Source: Diacronema lutheri
Lineage: Eukaryota; Haptophyta; Pavlovophyceae; Pavlovales; Pavlovaceae
Length of the DNA stretch: 64,000 nt
NCBI GenBank assembly: GCA_019448385.1
Contig: JAGTXO010000034.1
Location: 106,001 to 170,000 of the forward strand
Direction: 5' to 3'
Every line of letters begins with the position of its first letter. Position 1 is the stretch's first letter. The notes beneath the pieces were generated by a model that saw nothing but the letters and a program-made list of their open reading frames with translations, did no database searches and was not told where the DNA came from. This document shows positions 23,901 to 34,242 of the stretch, piece after piece. A program made the position numbers and the translations under genes.

Positions 23901-24132
23901 AAGAAGAGGCGCGTCCGCAACGGCGCGCGCGCCGCCCACGCCGCGCGAACGCCAGCCCCGCGTTCACGCGCCGCGCGCGGCGCGCACGCCGTCGCGACCG
24001 AACGCCGTCGCCCGGCGCTCGGTAACGACGCGGGGCGCGGGCAGCGCGGCGCACCGCGGCGCGCTTTTTGAGGGTTATCTTTCGCCGGTTGTACTCCTTG
24101 ATCGGCTTGATGTCGATCTTGCGCCGGCCCAT
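20187..24132 (-). CDS. MEF2-type MADS-box transcription factor, four exons
   Basis: Exons: 24132-24055, 23631-23565, 23416-23288 and about 23152-20187 (alternative acceptor leaves 23143). Phases match and give about 1,079 residues. Exons 1-3 reconstruct a MADS domain with MEF2-like extension: MGRRKIDIKPIKEYNRRKIT, LKKRAA joined to GLVKKAIELSVLCECEIGLF, then KLMQYTSSEALSMEEMMLRW and KTNDDLM. The family binds CC(A/T)6GG-like or CTA(A/T)4TAG sites as dimers in the nucleus. Exon 4 encodes nearly 1,000 residues of low complexity: acidic start (PSDDDDGGRDSDAE), Gly runs, a His/Gly repeat, then long polyGln tracts typical of activation domains. Intron 1 is 423 bp, and introns 2-3 about 150 bp. The MADS core is certain. 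Joining exon 4 is inferred from continuous frame, phase and absence of another start. Confidence 0.85.
20805..20956. repeat. CTG/CAG trinucleotide tract (polyGln)
   Basis: Near-pure ctg repeats, interrupted by a few ctgcac and cag units, encode about 45 residues of mostly Gln in exon 4 of the MADS gene (minus strand). Shorter CAG tracts follow at 21080-21130. Length polymorphism is expected. Confidence 0.9.
22044..22178. repeat. 45-bp coding minisatellite, His/Gly-rich
   Basis: Three units of a 45-bp repeat (atggccgccatggccgccat core) encode a GHGGHGGHGGHAEHA pattern on the minus strand. The unit is a multiple of three, so the MADS frame is kept. Confidence 0.85.
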
Positions 24133-24366
24133 CGTGCGCGCGCGCGGCGGACCCTCCACAAAAAGGTTTCGACTTTAGCCAGCTCGGGCGAGGTGGCGGC
24201 CGCTGCTTTTTTTATTCGTAGGGGGGCCCAAAAAGGGTTCGCCATCAGCGCTTTTGGCACAAGAGCGCTGATGGCGGAGGTTTCTCGGCCACTTCGGCGC
24301 AAGCGACCACAGTCGTAATCGACTCTCGCAGGAAAATGACCGACTCGGACCGAGTGGGCGGGCGGC
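24133..24366. promoter_or_regulatory. MADS gene upstream region with perfect hairpin
   Basis: These 234 bp lie between the SDR stop (24367) and the MADS ATG (24132), both minus strand. They contain a 12-bp perfect inverted repeat, gccatcagcgct at 24241-24252 and agcgctgatggc at 24264-24275, with an 11-nt loop. A T7 run (24206-24214 area) and a C-G-poor stretch flank it. The segment must hold the SDR 3' end and the MADS promoter. Confidence 0.5.
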
Positions 24367-26755
24367 TCACAGCAGCTCGAGCCGCGCCGCGCGCGCGCGC
24401 GGCGCCGCACCGCCGTTGCCGCCACCGTCGCCGCGCACGCCGGCGGGTGCGCCCGCGTCGTCGTCGCCGCCGCCGCCGCCGGCGCCGCTCGCGCGCGCGC
24501 TCGGCCGGCGGCTGTGCGAACGAGAGCGCGCGCCAGCGGCGCGGGCGGACGCGCGCCGGAGCGTCGGCGGCAGCAGCACGTCGAGCGCGGCGCCGACGGC
24601 AGACGGCTCCTCGCCGCAGCCGCGCACGTCGTCGCCGCCCGCGTCGTCGACGGCGATGGCAGGCACGCCGCCGCGCGGCGCGCGCGCGCCGCCGCCCGCC
24701 GCCTTGGCGCCCGCCAGCTCGGCGGCGCGCGCCGGATGCGCGCGCAACGTGCCGCCACCGCCGCCAAAGGGGCCAACCGCGCTCTCGCCAAGCGCCCAGA
24801 GCAGCGCGCGCTCGCGCGCGCGCGCCGCGTCATTGCGCGCGACGGCCGCGCCGCCGCTGCCTGCCGCGCGCGCCACGAGGCGGACGGGCCACGGCGCGTC
24901 GGCCAGCCCACCCGCACCTCGCACGAACTGCATCGGCGGGCCGCGCGTGCGGCCGCGCGGGCAGAAGTGGCCGCCCGGCACGGCGCTCTCGTCGAAGCAC
25001 GCCATGAGCAGCGGGAGCGCCGCGTCCTCGACGGGCTGCGCGAAGAGCCGCGCGCACCAGCCGCGCGCCGCGCCGCCGCAGCAGCCGCGACCAGCGCCGC
25101 CGGCGCGCGCAGGCGCGGGCGCGCGCACCGCCGAGCCGGGCACACCCGCCGTCACGCCCGCCGGCGCGTCGGCCTCGTCGGGCGACAGGAGCAGCACAGG
25201 GTCGAGCGTGCCGGGGTCGGCGGTGAGCGCGAGCACGGGCGCGCGCGGCGTACACGCGCCAGCGGGCCCGCCGGCCGCCGCGGCGGCGGCGGCAGCGGCG
25301 GCGAGCGCGAGCCGCTCGGTGAGCGCTGCGGCGAGGACAGCGCATGCGAGCTTGGACTGTTGGTGCCGCCGCCATGCGCCACCTGCACGCACGATGGCGG
25401 TGGGCGGGCGCGGGCGCGCGGTGAGGCGCGCAGCCGCGGCGCGGCGCGCGGCGCGGCGCGGCGCGGCGCGGCGCGGCGCGCAGCGCGGCGCGGCCCACCA
25501 GCACGCGCCAGGTCCGTCGAGTCGCCGCCGAGCTGCTCGCGCCGGCAGAGCTGGCCAAAGAAGGTGGGCTGCAAGGGCAGCGGCGGCCAATACCGAAGCA
25601 GGCTGCGGCGCGCGCGCGCGCCCGCAGCGCGCGCGCGGCGCATCGCTGAGTGGTCATGGCCATGGAGGGCATGCCGCGCAATGCGCGCATGTGCCCGGCG
25701 ACGAGTGGCGCGCTGCGCACCTGGTGAGCAGGACGATGCGCGCGGCGTGCCCGCTCCGCTCGGCGGCGCGCGTGAGGAGCGGCAGACATTCGCCTGCGCC
25801 GGCAAGCCGGGGCCGCGCGCATCCCCCGAGGCGGTCAGGCGGGAGGCAGGCGGCGCGCACGGCGCTGCACTGGGCAGCCACTCGAACGCGCACGTTGGGC
25901 GAACGCGGGCGCGGGCGCGGGCGCAGGCGCGGGCGCGGGCGCGGGCGCGGGCACGGGCGCGGGCGCGGACGCGGGCGCAGGCGCGGGCGGACCTATCAGC
26001 GTGAAATGCGAGAGAAAGTTCACCTGGAGCTGCACGTCGAAGCCGTCGGCGGTGATCGCCTCGGCCGACGGCGCGACCGCGCCGGCGCACGCGAGCACGT
26101 CGAGGCCGCAGCCGGCGAGCGGCTGCAGCGCGGGCGCAAGCGGCGCGGTCGGCGCGGGCGGCGCGAACGGCGCAAGCGACGCCACGCCGCGCGACGCTTC
26201 GCCGGGCTCGGCGGCGCCGGCCTCGGTGCCGTCGGCGCCGCTGCCGGTGCGCACTTTGCCGACCGCGTCTATGGACGCATCGGCGCCGGCATCGTCCGCG
26301 CAGGGCGTGCCCGCAACGTCGGCGGGGCCGAGCAGGTTGGCGAGCTCGGCGGCCGCGGCACGCACCGATCGCAGCCGCGTCAGATCACACAAGACTGTGC
26401 GCACGTAGCAGCCCGGCGCCGCCGCCGCGCGCACGGAGCTCTCCGCCGCGCGTGCGCGCTCCGATGGCCGGTTGAGGAGGAGCACGGCGCGCGCGCCGAG
26501 CGCGGCGGCGGCCACAGCGGCGTGCAGCGCGACGCCTGACGTGCAGCCGGTGAGTGCGATCACCTTGCCGCGCACCGCGCTCGACTCGTCGAGCTGCTCC
26601 ACGTGCTCGGCGTACCACACGGGAGAGCCGCCCTCCATTCCCGCACGGGCGATTTCCAACCGGTGCATGGGGATACTACCCCCATAGTAAATCCCATTCC
26701 ATACGTACTCATAGGGTGAGCAGCATGGCGCAGTGCGCACGTGCTGTGTCGTCAT
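24367..26755 (-). CDS. Short-chain dehydrogenase/reductase, four exons
   Basis: Exons: 26755-25993, 25793-25721, 25602-25505 and 25382-24367; phases agree and give 649 residues. Features resemble the WWOX/retinol-dehydrogenase-like SDRs: cofactor loop GKVIALTGCTSGVA (third Gly of TGxxxGxG is Ala) near residue 65, CDLTRLRSV, LACAGAV in place of NNAG, VNFLSHFTL, IVLLTS with the catalytic Ser formed across the exon 2/3 junction, and WRRHQQSKLACAVLAAAL near residue 321. The YxxxK tyrosine is His here, while Lys is kept. The later LTADPGTLDP and PGGHFCPRG blocks also fit the family. A long Ala/Gly tail extends it about 250 residues beyond a typical SDR. NAD(P)-dependent oxidoreduction is the family role, but the Tyr-to-His change questions activity. 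Intron 1 holds a (gcgggc)n microsatellite at 25906-25990. Confidence 0.8.
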
Positions 26756-26954
26756 GTGCCGGCTCCTTCCAGCAGTCGCCGAGTCCGCCCGTCAGCGAGT
26801 CCAAATCGTCCGGCGAATGCTTGACGCCTCCATAAGACGCGCATGCGACTGCCGTCAGTGGCGCGTCGTCCTCGCTGCTCAGCGTGCGCGCCGCGCGCGT
26901 GAGCAGTGCGCCTTCGTCCTCGCGCGACCGGTCGGCGCTTAACGTGTGCGCGCA
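26756..26954. promoter_or_regulatory. Region upstream of SDR gene
   Basis: About 200 bp upstream of the SDR ATG, shared with the uncertain plus-strand gene that follows. No motif is recognised. A short plus-strand frame from 26754 reads plausibly but has no support. Confidence 0.3.
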
Positions 26955-27680
26955 ATGCTGCGGCTGGGCGGCGCGACGTGCGCGCAAGAGAGCGCGCAGG
27001 AGGACGAATTGCGCGCGGGCGCGCAGCTGCGCGATGTCGTCGCGAAATACGACTCGTCGCCCTTCAACTACAGCAACGCACCGGCTGCTCGCGGAGTTTG
27101 AGCTCGCCGCGCGCCGCAAGCGCGTATCGCGCATGGACCTGTCAGTGGCGGGCGCGGGCGGCAGCGGCGGCGGCGGCTGCGGCGGCGGTGGCGCATGCGC
27201 GCTCCCAACCCCCCCCCCCCCCCCCCCCCCCGGCGCTCCGCAGGCGCTAGCGCGGGTGTGGCGGTCGCGGCACCGGCAAATCCGCCGCGCACGTCGTCCT
27301 TTTGCACGAGCATGCGCGCCAGGCTGCACTCGGCGCGCACGGACGTGACGGGCGCGCCGACAGCCTCGAATGAGGTGCGCACGACAGCCTCGAATGAGGT
27401 GCGCACGACAGCCTCGAATGAGGTGCGCACGACAGCCTCGAATGAGGTGCGCACGACAGCCTCGAATGAGGTGCGCACGACAGCGGACGTCGAGCGGCGC
27501 GCGCGGCTGACGGGGGACGAGCTGCGCGCGACGCTGCAATGGCGAGGGCAGCGCAGCGTGTTTCATGGGCCCTCTTATACAGATGGCCCAGGGCGCCGAG
27601 GTGCGCAGTGGCGCCGCCTGAAGCGAGGCGCGCCAAGCTCGGCACTCGTGCTGAGTCATCCGAACTTCAATTTCTCGTAA
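26955..27680 (+). CDS. Possible small two-exon gene, unrecognised
   Basis: From ATG 26955 one frame has strongly GC-biased third positions and normal amino-acid content (ESAQEDELRAGAQLRD, VVAKYDSSPFNYSN), ending at a stop near 27090. Downstream, a poly-C run (27209-27231) is followed by a good acceptor (ctccgcag, ending at 27242). A second open frame then runs to 27680 and contains five copies of TASNEVRT and then DVERRARLTGDELRATL. I infer an intron across the poly-C run. The donor is uncertain: a GC donor in the tacagcaac region would keep phase. No family is recognised. Alternatively the two parts are separate, or the locus is non-coding. Confidence 0.35.
27209..27231. repeat. Poly-C run (23 nt)
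   Basis: A homopolymer C run sits just upstream of a plausible 3' splice site of the plus-strand gene at 26955-27680. It fits the window-wide pattern of sense-strand poly-C in introns. Confidence 0.9.
27360..27479. repeat. 24-bp tandem repeat, five copies
   Basis: The unit acagcctcgaatgaggtgcg plus cacg is repeated five times without change. Being a multiple of three, it is open in several frames; on the plus strand it encodes TASNEVRT. Perfect identity means recent expansion. Confidence 0.9.
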
Positions 27681-27734
27681 ATCAAGCGGCGGAGCGCTAG
27701 CAGCCATTTTTCTTTTTCTTTTTTTCCGGGGGGT

Positions 27735-30700
27735 TCAGCTTAGGGCGCCGAGCGGCCATGAGGCGGCGTGGACCGCGTTGGCGCCTACGGCGAGCTCGGC
27801 GGGCGAGATGAACGCCGAGCCGCTGCTCACCGTCACGCCGCTCAGCTGCGTGCCACTGGCGGCACTGCTGCCAGCCGAGCGCGGGTCGCCACCACCCAGA
27901 CCGCCCGTCGGTCCACCACGCGTGCCGCCGCGCACGGCGCGCACGGCGGCGTCGGCGTCGTCCGCAGCGGCCGCGGCGAGGATGCGCCTGCCGCGCTCCG
28001 CAGAATTCCACCCGAACGTGATGACGAGCGCGGTGATGTTGTCGCTGCTCCCCTGGTCGTAGGCGGCGGCGGCGACCGCGCGCGCGGCCGCGGCCGCGTC
28101 GGGCCAGCGAGACGCCGCGATCGCGACGACCTGCTCGTTGGTCAGCACGTCGGTGACGCCGTCGGAGACGCAGACGGCGAAGAGGTCATCGCGCTGCGGC
28201 AACGGTGAAGGAGGGGAGCGGGTGGGGCGGGTGGGACGGGGACGGTTGGGCGCGGCGCGTGCGCAAGTGTGTGCAACGCACCGGGCGAAGGCGCGTTCGC
28301 ACGCGCGTGGGTCACGGCCGGCCGTGTCGCTGCGGCCACGCGTGGCGGCGGGCGAGCCGGGCATCGCGGCGCGGCTGTCTGAACGGCAGCTGGAGCGGAG
28401 CGCTGTTCGCCTCGCCCGCCGCCACGATGGCCCGAGTGAGGGGGACATAGAGAGAGAGGGGGGGGGGGGGGGCGGGGCGAGGCGCGGCGCGGCGCGGCGG
28501 TGGCGCGGCGCGCAGTGCGAGAGGCGAGGGGCGAGGGGCGAGGGCGGCCGGGCACCTGCAGCGGCGCGGCGAGCGCGACCTCCGGCACGGCGGAGCAGAT
28601 GGCGAGCGGCCGCTTGAGCGGCAGGTCGCCCAGACAGCGGCTCATCGCGAGGTATGGACGGAGCCTGCGGAGTGTAGGCGTGGGCAGCCCACACGCGCCG
28701 TCCGCTGACTGCGCGGGCGCGGGCGCGCGCGCGCGCGGCTCCGGCGCGGGCACGGGCGCGCCGCCGCAGCCGGCGGCGCTCGCCACGCCACTGCTCGCGC
28801 CCGCCGCCGCAGCCGCCGGCGGCGCCGCGGGCGTCGTGACGCGCAGCACGCCCTGCAGGTTGACGACGCGCCCGCCCGCCGCACGCACACGCAGCGCCTC
28901 GTCATGGCGGTCGGGCCGGTGGTCGGCGGTGAGGGGCAGCGCGCGGCCGCCGCGGCAGAGGAGCGCACGGCAGTCGCCGACGTGCGCGACCGCAAGCGCG
29001 GTCGCCGCCGCCGCGCGCTCCGCCTCGCAGTCGTCGTCGCCGTCACCATCGTCGTCGCGCGCGCGCGCATCCGCGCGCTCGTCGGGCAGGCGGCAGAGGA
29101 CGAGGGCGAGCGCCGTGCTCCCGCCGCCGCCGCTGCTCGCAATCTGCCGCAGCGCGCATGGCGTCGCGCACGGCATCCGCGCCGCCGCTGCGCGCGCGCG
29201 CGCGTCCGCCTCGGCCGCGCGCGCCTCGTGGCCGCGCGCGGCCATCTCGAGGAATTCGTCATCGCATCGGCTGAAGGCGGCGGCGAGCGCCGAGCCGACG
29301 CGCTCGGCGAGGCGCGAGAGGAGCTGCGCCCTGACATCGCAGTGCCCTCGCCCTGACATCAGACGCGATGACGGGCTTGGCGAGAGGAGCTGCGCGGGCT
29401 GCGCCACCGCCGGCGCAGCCGCCGGCAACGGCGGCGGCAGCACGGGCGTGTGCGCGGCCGCGCTCGCGCCTGCCCCGTGCGTCGTCGCGAGTGCCTCGCC
29501 GAGCGCACCGTGCAGGCGCGCGGCGGCGTACTCGGCGCAGGCCGTACCGCCGTGCCCGTCGAAGAGCGCGTAGAAGAGGAGGTCCGGGAGGTCCGGAGAA
29601 GCTCCTCGCGCGGATGAGGCTGGCATGCGCGCCGTGCCGCCATGCCCGTCGACGGGCGCGTCGAAGAGGAGGTCCGGGAGGTCCGGGAGCTCCGGACAGG
29701 CAGCAGCCGCCGGGCTGGGCGGCGCTTGGCTGGGCGGCGCGGCGTGGCTCGGCGGCGACATGGCGCGCGCGTTGCACGAGAACGGCCCGTCGTCGGCGTT
29801 CGTCGCGCGCGCGGCGCGCGCCTCGCCCGCGCCCGCTCCGCCCTCGGCAGCGTCGTGCGCGTGCCCTGTGCGCAGGCGTGCGGCTGGCGGCGCTGCGCCG
29901 GCGTCGGCCGCGCCCTCCGCTCGATCCGCCGCGCCGCGCCGTGCGCCGGCGTGCGCGGCTCCGCTGGGCGGAGGCGGAAACGACGCCGCGCCGGGCGGAG
30001 GCGGGTGCGGCGTGTCTCGTGCCGGAGCTTCGCCGACCCAACCTTCCTCGTCCGACGGCGGCGGCGCGCTGCTCGGCTCCGCCTCGGCGGCGACCGTGCG
30101 AGGCCACAGCCAGCCCCCGCCTGAGCAACCACGCGCCGCGCCCACTACGCCGCCACGCACGGCGCCTCTGCACGCGGCGTCGGCGTAAGCAACGGCGGCA
30201 TTCGTGTCGGCATCGGCGCTGTCGTCCATCAGCGCGCCCGACGCCGCCTCGTCTGCCGCCGCCGCGCCCGCCGTGGGCGCGACGGGCGCGCCGGCGGCTG
30301 TCGCCGCACCGACGCGCGGCCAAAATGCGCAGGCGGGCGCGCGTGGCGGCGCGCGCGGCACGCGGATGCGCACGTGCGCGGAGAAGCGGTCCTCCTGCTG
30401 CGCGCGCCGCCCTTGCCACGTCTCGCCGCCGAACGAGACGAGCTGCGCGAGCCCGGCGCGCGCCGCGCCAGCCGGAGGCGCGCGCTCGTCGGCCGCGGCG
30501 ACGCGCTTGGGCGCGGCCGGAAATGCGGGGCCGGGCGCCGGTCGCTTGACGCGGCCGTCCATGGCGCTCGCAGCGGCTTCGGCAGCGCCGATGATCATTT
30601 CGCCCTCGCGCGCACGCAGCGTCTCGATCGACGGCGCGCCGAGCGCGCGCGGCGGATGCGGCATGACGCGCGAGTCGCCTCGAAAAATTGCGCCGGCCGT

Positions 30701-31057
30701 AGAGGCGGCAGCGTGAGCCGTGGCCGCCACCGACACGGCCATTGTCATCGCCTCGGCGGTCGGGTCGGCTGCGCTCGTATACTGGCGCATCGCGGCGCTC
30801 ATTGGGCCATTGGCGGCCGCGTCGCCGTCGGACGCCGCTCCCGAAGAGGCGTACGCGCGCCGCTCGCGCCCGCCGCCGTCCGTGCCGCCGTCCGCTTGGC
30901 CGGCAGCGCACGCTTCGTGCGCGCCGGAGCACATGCCGCCGGAGCAGGCGGCGAGCGGCGCGTGCCGCGCGTGCGCCGCGCCGTGCGGCGCCGCGCCATG
31001 CGGCGGCTCATCATCGCGCATGGTATTGGCGGCCGCCGGCGCGGTTTCAAGTGCCAT
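27735..31057 (-). CDS. PP2C (PPM-type) Ser/Thr phosphatase, two exons
   Basis: Exons: 31057-28556 (834 codons) and 28193-27735 (152 residues plus stop), joined in phase 0. PPM motifs in order: [10 protein letters not shown] near residue 215 (motif I Arg and Asp), [11 protein letters not shown] near 490 (metal-binding DGHGG), [12 protein letters not shown] near 635, [15 protein letters not shown] near 690, [25 protein letters not shown] near 815, and in exon 2 [15 protein letters not shown] (DGxxD) and [13 protein letters not shown]. Metal-dependent dephosphorylation of pSer/pThr is the family activity, and all key Asp residues are present. A 214-residue low-complexity N terminus and a large Ala/Gly/Ser insert make it far longer than the usual 300-400 residues. 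A second DGHGG-containing segment lies just before the real one (about residue 465). The intron 28194-28555 contains a poly-C run on the sense strand. Confidence 0.93.
28458..28472. repeat. Poly-G run (poly-C on PP2C sense strand)
   Basis: A 15-nt G run lies inside the PP2C intron, 5' of the acceptor on the minus strand. Confidence 0.9.
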
Positions 31058-31873
31058 GTGGGTACGTCATTTAAATACTAACGACGCTTACAGGCGGGTC
31101 AGCAGGAGGGGCGCGCACGGGGCCGAGGCTGGACAAACGGAGCGAGCATTTTAATACTAACGGCGCTTACGTCAGGACAGCGGGGTCAGCACCAGCTGCG
31201 GGGGAATCGAGTAGCCACCAATGTCGTCGATTCCCGCGCATCCCGGTCACCAGCGAGCGGGCAGCGAGGCCCGACGGGCCCAAAGGGCCCGCACGTGCCT
31301 AACCGCCGCACGTCATTTTAATGAAGCGGCCGGGAGGGAAGGCGAGGCCGGCGTGTGGGGCACGTGTGGGGCACGTGTGCGCACGCCCGCGGTGTGCCGC
31401 TGGTGACGGGCCCCTTGGTGGACGTGGACTGCGCGCGGACGCTCCGTCCGAGCGTTGTCAAGCCGCGCACACCGCGGCGCTTCGAAGCATAATGATGCTT
31501 CCAAGTTGGAAGCCCGCGCGGCGCGCGCGCATCGCGTGAAGTGCCGCGCACGGGCGGCACGGCGCAGCACGGCGCAGCCCGGCGCGGCCATGTGGCGCGA
31601 TGCGCGGTTCGCCTCGTGGCGCCGGTACGCGGGCAAGCTTCGCACTCCACGTCAACCGACAGACTCGCCACCGCCCACCGCCTTCCCCCCGCAACGCGTT
31701 GACGAGTGCAACGAAACTCGAGTCCAACGAAACTCGACGTCGAGTTTCGTTGCGCTGCGTTTCAAACCTTTGCGCTGCGTTTCAAAAAAGGTGCTTGGGC
31801 GCGAAAGCCGCCCAGGGGTCGTTGGCTCACAGGGTGGGAGCGAGCACCGCACCGCGGCTGGTCTCGGGGCGAC
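31058..31873. promoter_or_regulatory. 816-bp divergent intergenic region with repeats
   Basis: This separates PP2C (minus) from the claspin-like gene (plus). Contents seen: a repeated AT-rich element (about 31065-31091 and 31149-31172) sharing aatactaacg and gcgcttac-like sequence, with a third partial copy (cgtcattttaat) at about 31312; short hairpins at 31273-31290 (cgggccc/gggcccg) and 31485-31502 (gaagcat/atgcttc); and a perfect 28-bp palindrome at 31725-31752. A doubled gcgctgcgtttcaaa follows. Short open frames here have no coding character. The repeats probably belong to the two promoters; that is inference. Confidence 0.5.
31725..31752. repeat. Perfect 28-bp palindrome
   Basis: The half-site caacgaaactcgac (31725-31738) is followed directly by its exact reverse complement. 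A near copy of the half-site (caacgaaactcgag) lies 16 bp upstream at 31709. It is located 120 bp before the ATG at 31874. Confidence 0.95.
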
Positions 31874-32784
31874 ATGTCCGACTCGGAGGAGGACGTGCCG
31901 CTCGGCAGCGTGATCGCGTCGTTCATTAAGCCGCCTCTCGCGCACGCCTCGCCACCGCAGCACGCTGCCGCCGCTGCGCTCGCCGCGGCGGATTCGTCGC
32001 CGGCGCCGAGAGTGCTCGTCGGCGCGGACGCGCCGCGCGCGCCGGCGCACACGGTCGCGGACGACGAGCAGCTGGAGGAGCTGGATGAGGCGAAGACTAG
32101 CGCTGTACCGGTCGCTCCACTGGCTGCGCCGCCACCGGCCGTGCCGCCGCCGGCCGCGAGTGGCGCGGCCGCGCCGGTGCCCGCCGCGTGGCGCGGCGCG
32201 GGCACGAGCGCGAGCGCCGCGGGCGCCGATAGCTCCGAGTCCGAGTCGGACGAGGACATCGACCTGTTCCAGCTCGCCAGTCGCGTTGCTGCTGCCGCCA
32301 CCACCAGCGGCAGCGCCGCGCCGCTGCCGCCCACAACGCCGACGGCATTGCCGCCCGAGCGCGCGCCGGCATCGGCGCCTGCCGCTTCATCCGGCGCGCC
32401 GGCGGCCGCGCGGCGCGCGCGCGCCATCGTGGACGAGAGCGAGTCGGAGAGCGATTTGGACGACTCTGCGCGCGCGCCGACCGCCAGCGCCACGCCGCAT
32501 TCCGCGCGCGCATCTGCTGCGGCCGCGCGCGCGCGACGGCGTGTCGCACGTCCTGCTGCGGCGCCACGCTCAGTCAAGGGCGCCGTCAAAGCCAAGGGCG
32601 CCGTCACAGCCAAGGGTGCGCGCAGGCCGCGCGGTGGCGGTGCGCGGCGCGAGGCGGCTGCAGCCGGACGCGTCGCAGGCCCTGACGACGACGACGACGA
32701 CGACGACGACGTCGAGAACGCGACCGCGGTGGCGAACGGCGCCGACGGCGCGCCGCGCCGCGTGCGGCCGGCCTTGGCCGCCGC

Positions 32785-32859
<75 letters not shown>

Positions 32860-34204
32860 CGGCGTCGACGACGATGCTAGCGGCATTCGTAACGGCGCGG
32901 CCGCGGTGGCGCGCGCTCTCGCGGCGACCGCGCGCGCGCGCGCCGCGCTGCCAGGCGCGCACGGCGCGGACAAGTGGAAGCGTGCAGACGAGTACGCTCG
33001 CGCCGGACGCGCGGCGCCGGACGCGCGGCCGGTCGCGCGCGACGCGACGCCGGCGGACGCGCGCGAGGCGGACGCGCACTCGGACGCGGACGGGGCGGAG
33101 GAGGCGGCGCGGCGCGGCGCGAGCGCACGGCGCGCGGGCAAAGCTGCGCGCGCCGCGCGACGCACGCGGCGCGGCGCGGACGACGGCGAGGAGGCGGCGC
33201 AGTCGGCGCGCGCGCGCCGCGCGCGCAGCAGCTCCGGCGATGAGTCCGATGCCGGCGTGTCGGAGCCGGCGTCGGAGCCGGCGTCGGACGTCATGTCGGA
33301 CGCCGTGTCGGACGCCGTGTCGGACGCCGAGTCGGATGCAAGCTGGGACGACGTGCTCTCGCGCCGCTCCCGCGCCAGGGCCAAGGCCAAGGCCGCCAGG
33401 GCCAAGGCGAAAGCCGCCAAGGAGGCGGCGGCGCCCGCGCGGCGTGCGGCCGGCGCCGGCGTTGGCGCGCGCCAGCGCGCGCGCGCCGGTCCCCCGAACG
33501 ACATTCCGGTGAGTGGCTCCAGCGGTGGCGGCAATGGCGTCCGCAGCCATGCGCGCGTGAGTTGTCCCCCCCCCCCCCCCCCCCCCCGGGCCCCCGACGC
33601 GACCGTTACCTAACCGGCTGCAACCGCGAGTTGTCCCCCCCCCCCCCCCACCCCCCCCCCGTCCTCCAACGCGACCGTTACCTAACCGGCTGCAACCGCG
33701 AGTTGTCCCCCCCCCCCCCCCCCCCCGGGCCCCGACGCGACCGTTACCTCACCGGCAATAACCGCCACACGCGCGCGCGCTCGTGCTCGTGCGCGGGCCG
33801 CGCGCGCGCCGCCGCTCACCGGCCGCCGCCGCCGTCGACTCGCGCGCGCGCGCGCATGCGCCGCCCTGCACGCGTGCCCGCCTCCTTTCGGCTCGTCGTT
33901 TCAGGCCGACGAGATACGCCCAGATGAATTTAGCAGCGTGGCGCGCGGTGCGAGCCTCGGAGGCGGCGGTGGCGCGGGCGGCGACCGCGGACTCGGGGGC
34001 CACGATGGGGGAGATGCAAGCGCACGATGGAGCATCGATCGATCGCGGCTGCCGTCGTCTGCCTTCCTCGTGAAGGGCAACCTTGGTGCGTGTGGCGGGA
34101 TGACGGGCGGGCGGCGGCTTGTGCGGCGTTGTGGCGCAGCGCAACGCCACCGGGGGCGTGCGGCGCTCCGCTGAAGCGCGATCGCCCGCGGCCCTCTGAT
34201 CCCC

Positions 34205-34242
<38 letters not shown>

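Noticed and set aside
31221-31929. Short plus and minus frames upstream of the claspin-like gene
   Set aside because: Low coding bias, no motifs, and they overlap palindromes and repeats of the intergenic region.
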